A DNA stretch of 64,000 bases from Levilactobacillus yonginensis (GTDB lineage: Bacteria; Bacillota; Bacilli; Lactobacillales; Lactobacillaceae), in the NCBI RefSeq assembly GCF_003946265.1, contig NZ_RHNO01000006.1, positions 62,001 through 126,000 on the forward strand, written 5' to 3'. The notes under the pieces are model-generated. The model did not search any database and had not been told where the DNA came from. It was given only the letters and a program-made list of their open reading frames with translations. Positions 60,317-64,000 of the stretch are shown here, piece after piece. The position numbers were made by a program, and so were the translations under genes. Position 1 is the first letter of the stretch; each line of letters starts with the position of its first letter.

Positions 60317-61246
60317 TTAGATACCGCGTAAGGCCTCTTGACTGTGAATGAGTTGGGCTAACAGGGCATTGTTAGGGGCCGCTACGCCTAATTTAGTGCC
60401 CAATTTAGCCACGTAACCGTTTAAGAAATCAATTTCGGTTGGCCGGTGTTTGGCCATGTCTTGATGCATAGATGGGTAGTGACCACCGTTGGTTTCTGGT
60501 GAGAATTGGGCGGCAATGAGGTCGGTGACGTCGGCTACACTGAATTGAATTTTGGCGGCGTTAGCGACGGCTTGGAATTCATTGAGCACCCGGTCGTTGA
60601 GTTCCCGCCAGTTAGGCAGGGCACCAAATTCCCCAATATTGCAGTCAAAGAGGGTACAGTAGGTGTTCAACACGCTGTTGAGGCCCGCCTTTTTCCAAAT
60701 GGCAGCCATCACGTTGGCAGCTTCACTAGCGTGTAGTCCTGCGGCATTGAGGGTGTCGATCAATCCAGGTAGGTTCGGGAACTTATCGGGAACGACAGCC
60801 TGGAGCGAGATACTTCCAGTACCAGTGACCGTAATGTGGCCGGGGCCAGCTAAGCCGGAAGACCAAACGGTGGTTCCGACGACAATCTGTTCCTTAGGGA
60901 CGTGGCGTTCGATGGTTTCTACGTTGCCGATTCCGTTGGCCAGGGTCAAGACGGCCGGCTGGTTGTCCAAGATACCATTGAGCTGTTGTAGCATGGCATC
61001 CATCTGCATGGCTTTGGTGAAGAGGATGACGAGGTCGAACTGTTCAGTGACGTCGGCTGGGCGTTTGGCCGTCATGGGGATGATCTGGTCGCCCTGACCG
61101 TCCGTGGTGATGGTCAGACCGTCCCGGTTGATGACGTCCACGTGTTCCTGCCAGTTATCGATCAAGGTGACTTGGTTGCCTGCCTGCTGTAGCTTAACGC
61201 CGAAGCGGCTACCCATGGCACCCGCGCCAGCAATCGCAATTTTCAT
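60317..61246 (-). CDS. panE: 2-dehydropantoate 2-reductase (ketopantoate reductase family)
   Basis: 309 aa, ATG 61246 behind AGGAGTG. N-terminal Rossmann motif IAIAGAGAMGSRFG, the NADPH-side region LFTKAMQMDAMLQ, LANGIGNVETI and the catalytic Lys block IWKKAGLNSVLNTYC. The family also includes 2-hydroxyacid dehydrogenases of lactobacilli, so panE is likely but not certain. Cytoplasmic; a step to pantothenate/CoA or hydroxyacid formation. Confidence 0.85.
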   Translation of the reverse strand: MKIAIAGAGAMGSRFGVKLQQAGNQVTLIDNWQEHVDVINRDGLTITTDGQGDQIIPMTAKRPADVTEQFDLVILFTKAMQMDAMLQQLNGILDNQPAVLTLANGIGNVETIERHVPKEQIVVGTTVWSSGLAGPGHITVTGTGSISLQAVVPDKFPNLPGLIDTLNAAGLHASEAANVMAAIWKKAGLNSVLNTYCTLFDCNIGEFGALPNWRELNDRVLNEFQAVANAAKIQFSVADVTDLIAAQFSPETNGGHYPSMHQDMAKHRPTEIDFLNGYVAKLGTKLGVAAPNNALLAQLIHSQEALRGI

Positions 61247-61409
61247 GAAGAATCACTCCTATTATGATTGACTTAGCCTCAGTGTAGCAGTTTTTTGGGT
61301 GAAATGGTGTGGGAACGGTAAGGATTGGTAATTGACATCATCCAAGCGCTGGGCTAACATGAAACTTACTATTAGATGAGAAAATAATGAGAAAATAGGA
61401 GCGATGTGT

Positions 61410-63380
61410 ATGTCCAAGAGTGTTAGCGCGCAAGACTTGTTCAAGTTAGTAGCGCTGTCGCAACCATTAGCCAGCGACGGTCAGGTGTTTTTCGTGGAAA
61501 ATGGTGTCGATCAAGCTAGTAATGGGTACGTTTCTCAAATTAAACGACTCAGTGTTACTGGTGGTACGCAGGATGTGGCGGTTAATGGTCGGTTGAACCT
61601 ACAGCCCACCGTTGCCGGTGAGAGCCTGTACTACACCGCCACCGTGGACCAGGCCAAGGCACAGCTCTTTCGGGTACCGCTGACCGGTGGCGAACCAACG
61701 GCCGTTACGACGAGTACGCCCAATGAGGCCGTTAACACGGTGCTAGCCGCTGCGGATGGTACCAGCATTTTCTTCAAGACCACCCAGACGGCGGAACGGC
61801 CTAAGTTACCAAATACCGAAGCGTTTCCGCAGCCCCGGCACGTTGAGAATTTAATCAACAAGGCTGACGGCTATGGGTGGTTCCCTTTGGACGTGGTGTA
61901 CCGACTACGCCGCTATCAACCGAGCACCGGCGTCGTTGAAGAAATCTTTCAACAGGGTCACGATTTCGACCTGACCTCGGTGAGTGCTGACGGTCGTTAC
62001 GTTTCCTATTTAGTTGATGATCGACCAGCGGATGATACGGACTTTTCCCGGGGCGTCAGCGTGTTAGACGTTCAAACGGGAGAGACGGTCGATTTGACCA
62101 CCACACTGCCTAAGGCCCGTTTCTCAGACGCCACGTTATCGCCAGATGGCCGCCGGGTGGCCCTAGTGGGTGACGACGGCTCCTTTGGCCGCCATACCGT
62201 GGCGAACCTTTACCTAGTCAACCGGGAGAGCGGGGAATTAGTCAACCGCACCGCTGAATTAGACGCTGACTTGGTGCCAGACTTTGCTGGTGACTTTGTG
62301 CAACATCCTAGTGGCAAATTAGTTCGGTGGCTAACTGACGAGGACGTGGTATTTGCCGCTGCCTTTCACGGACGTTCCCAACTTTACGTGGCGAATGCGA
62401 CCGACCTGCATTTGATTGACGATACTGCGCGTCAAATCGTGGACTTCGACGTGGTCGATGCCCAACACATCGTTGCCGCTGTGTCATATCAGGATAAGCC
62501 GAGCGAACTCTTACGATTGTCCGTCAAGACGGGTGAGGAACGCGTGTTATACGATCCGAACGCGGCCTATGAGGACACCCATGAGTTTGCCCACGCCCAA
62601 CGGTTTGATTTTGAATCGGACGATGGCCAGGCCTTGGAAGGTTGGTACTTACCAGCCCAAACGCAGGCGGCTAAGGAACCGGTATTGCTGTACGTTCACG
62701 GGGGGCCACACGCCAACTATGGCGAAACGTTCTTCTATGAATTTCAGGTACACGCAAGTCGGGGGTTCGGGGTCGTCTTCTTCAATCCCCGAGGGTCAAC
62801 CAGTTATGGGCAAGCGTTTGAAGACGACGTGAACGGCCATTATGGTGAAAATGATTACGATGATGTCATGAAGGGATTAGATGTGGCTTTGCAACGCTTC
62901 CCACAGTTAGATGCCAGTCGGCAGTACATTGCTGGTGGCTCCTATGGTGGGTTCATGACGACCTGGGCGGTGGGGCATACCAAGCGGTTTGCCGCAGCGG
63001 TTGCCCAACGGGCCGTAACGAATTGGATCAGCTTGTTTGGTATTAGTGATATTGGCTTTTACTTCAATCCGGAAGAACTGGGTATCGATCTCTTTGCCAA
63101 AGGTGGCCTAGAGTCTTACTGGAAGCAGTCACCATTAGCTTACGCGCAGAACGTGACGACGCCGATTCGGTTGCTCCACGGTGAATGGGACATGCGTTGC
63201 CCTATCAGCCAGTCAGAGGAATTCTTTACGGCCATTAAACGCAATGGTGTGGATGCAGACTTTTTGCGGTACCCGCAGAGTTTCCACGGGATTTCACGGA
63301 GCGGATTTCCTAGCTTGCGGATTCAACGGATCGACGATATGACCGAATGGTTTGTTGCCCATCCTTCTGTTCAAAAATAA
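61410..63380 (+). CDS. S9 family prolyl oligopeptidase / acylaminoacyl peptidase
   Basis: 656 aa from ATG 61410, 8 nt behind AGGAG. Residues 1-390 are a beta-propeller of repeated strands; residues 400-656 an alpha/beta hydrolase: YVHGGPHANYGETF (oxyanion), QYIAGGSYGGFMTTW (nucleophile Ser), HGEWDMRCPISQ (Asp) and YPQSFHGISRSG (His). Cytoplasmic; trims short or acylated peptides, joining PepF and Opp in peptide use. Repeat copy 11 follows 9 bp after the stop. Confidence 0.92.
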   Translation: MSKSVSAQDLFKLVALSQPLASDGQVFFVENGVDQASNGYVSQIKRLSVTGGTQDVAVNGRLNLQPTVAGESLYYTATVDQAKAQLFRVPLTGGEPTAVTTSTPNEAVNTVLAAADGTSIFFKTTQTAERPKLPNTEAFPQPRHVENLINKADGYGWFPLDVVYRLRRYQPSTGVVEEIFQQGHDFDLTSVSADGRYVSYLVDDRPADDTDFSRGVSVLDVQTGETVDLTTTLPKARFSDATLSPDGRRVALVGDDGSFGRHTVANLYLVNRESGELVNRTAELDADLVPDFAGDFVQHPSGKLVRWLTDEDVVFAAAFHGRSQLYVANATDLHLIDDTARQIVDFDVVDAQHIVAAVSYQDKPSELLRLSVKTGEERVLYDPNAAYEDTHEFAHAQRFDFESDDGQALEGWYLPAQTQAAKEPVLLYVHGGPHANYGETFFYEFQVHASRGFGVVFFNPRGSTSYGQAFEDDVNGHYGENDYDDVMKGLDVALQRFPQLDASRQYIAGGSYGGFMTTWAVGHTKRFAAAVAQRAVTNWISLFGISDIGFYFNPEELGIDLFAKGGLESYWKQSPLAYAQNVTTPIRLLHGEWDMRCPISQSEEFFTAIKRNGVDADFLRYPQSFHGISRSGFPSLRIQRIDDMTEWFVAHPSVQK

Positions 63381-63389
63381 CCTTGAGTG

Positions 63390-63578
63390 GCCGCCTCCGG
63401 CCGCCAGGGCTGGTGCTGGCTGTGGGGACCGCCTACAGCCAAAGGTCGGGCTTCCGGCTCGACTTGAAACCTCGGAAGTTCGCCGAGTTTCCAAGCTCGT
63501 CCCGTGGCGTAACCTTGGAAATTCACCAAGCTAACGCCACTTTCACTGCCAACGCCAGCCCTGGCGACCTGCGGCTAC
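63390..63578 (-). repeat. Type-1 structured element, copy 11
   Basis: Minus strand: GCCAGGGCTGGCGTTGGCAGTG closes with CACAGCCAGCACCAGCCCTGGC. Hairpin GTGGCGTTAGCTTGG with CCAAGGTTACGCCAC, where copy 8 has CTCGG/CCGAG: a paired change. Confidence 0.9.
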
Positions 63579-63718
63579 ACTTGCGGGTTAGGCGAACATA
63601 ACTGAACTGTTTACTGATGTATTACGAGATTGTCGTTGCTGTGGGTAACTGGTCATATCCTTTGGTCTTGGTCAGCAAGCCAACTAATTTAGGTAAAAAT
63701 GATTGTTTATAAATCATC

Positions 63719-63760
63719 AAAAAGGCCGTTAGTACCGTGAGTTTCGGTATTAACGGCCTT
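63719..63760. terminator. Hairpin between the S9 gene and the last gene
   Basis: AAGGCCGTTA.TACCG pairs with CGGTA.TAACGGCCTT. A/T-run only on one side. The remainder to 63934 holds a weak cre-like word at 63799-63812, nothing else. Confidence 0.6.
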
Positions 63761-63934
63761 GCTGGTGTTGTTTGGATGATTCAGGGGAAACAGCGTTGTA
63801 TCAGCGTTTGCAACCACCTTGGCAACCGTGACGGGCGCAACTAGCCCGGGCAAAGTGCGGGGTGGCAGTTTTGATTGCTAGACGGGATTAGGGGTGAGTC
63901 ATTATACTCGAGTTAAATTATAGGGGGTGAGCAG

Positions 63935-64000
63935 ATGGAGAATGTATTTAGACAGCAGCTGGTTAAAATTCGGCGCCAGCAAAATCTTTCACAGGAACAA
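63935..64000 (+). CDS. XRE-type regulator, first 22 codons (runs off the right edge)
   Basis: ATG 63935 behind AGGGGG. The visible part, MENVFRQQLVKIRRQQNLSQ, is the first helix of a Cro/CI HTH domain. The rest lies outside the window; family assignment rests on this start only. Confidence 0.7.
   Translation, partial: MENVFRQQLVKIRRQQNLSQEQ

Noticed and set aside
3239-63578. Repeats as CRISPR or insertion sequences
   Set aside because: Copies are dispersed and ~190 bp, have no spacers and no transposase; I could not see target-site duplications.
63799-63812. cre-like word before the last gene
   Set aside because: 12 of 14 positions but not tied to a clear promoter.

Overview
The window looks like chromosome from a heterofermentative lactobacillus, probably Levilactobacillus or a close relative (inference, no search run). 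Supporting signs are a full-length phosphoketolase (794 aa), acetate kinase, lipoate-protein ligase, an M3 oligoendopeptidase F, Opp and Liv peptide/amino-acid ABC importers, strong GGAGG ribosome sites and moderate GC. I see no tRNA, rRNA, insertion sequence, prophage or CRISPR array.

Layout. 1-3.5 kb: end of ackA, a secreted 3D-domain protein whose C-terminus stops where a repeat begins, and a secreted SH3-like protein. 3.5-9 kb: ABC exporter with divergent TetR regulator and a 13+3+13 operator palindrome, then an HD hydrolase and a DHA2-type MFS pump. 9-16 kb: membrane proteins, YbaK, a GntR regulator and xpkA. 16-22 kb: a branched-chain amino-acid importer (livKHMGF plus a CBS-ACT protein) behind a leucine-codon leader peptide and attenuator. 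22-28 kb: a GreA factor and a LytTR response regulator with two AgrC-like kinases. One kinase keeps the ATPase and has lost the histidine; the other keeps the histidine and has lost the ATPase. 27-33 kb: a CcpA-controlled candidate small RNA, a 31-aa membrane peptide, pseudouridine synthase, UspA, CDF transporter, a frameshifted CPBP protease and a second SH3-like secreted protein. 33-40 kb: oppDFBCA and a divergent Rrf2 regulator. 40-47 kb: lplA with a cre box on its promoter, small membrane genes, a strongly promoted structured RNA, a TMEM175-like channel, a DUF218 protein, a toxin-antitoxin pair and a methyltransferase-like protein. 47-64 kb: XRE regulators, pepF, hydrolases, a divergent RNase Y with a poly-lysine tail, a nucleotidase-like phosphatase, a Na+/H+ antiporter with a possible leader attenuator, an Spx protein without CXXC, an orphan ATP-cone protein, a ketopantoate-reductase-like enzyme and an S9 peptidase.

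The most striking non-genic signal is a family of about 120-190 bp intergenic elements. There are 13 copies of one architecture (including one short and one divergent form), three copies of a second, and one of a third. Each folds as a long closing stem around two or three hairpins. Paired arms change together between copies while junction sequences stay fixed, as expected for a structured RNA or a hairpin-forming DNA element. Together they occupy roughly 4-5% of the window, sit only between genes, and several lie between a stop codon and its terminator.

Much of the control visible here is at RNA level: a Leu attenuator on liv, a possible attenuator before the antiporter, two candidate noncoding RNAs and the dispersed elements. 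CcpA boxes tie lplA and one small RNA to carbon supply. All functional calls come from reading motifs by eye.
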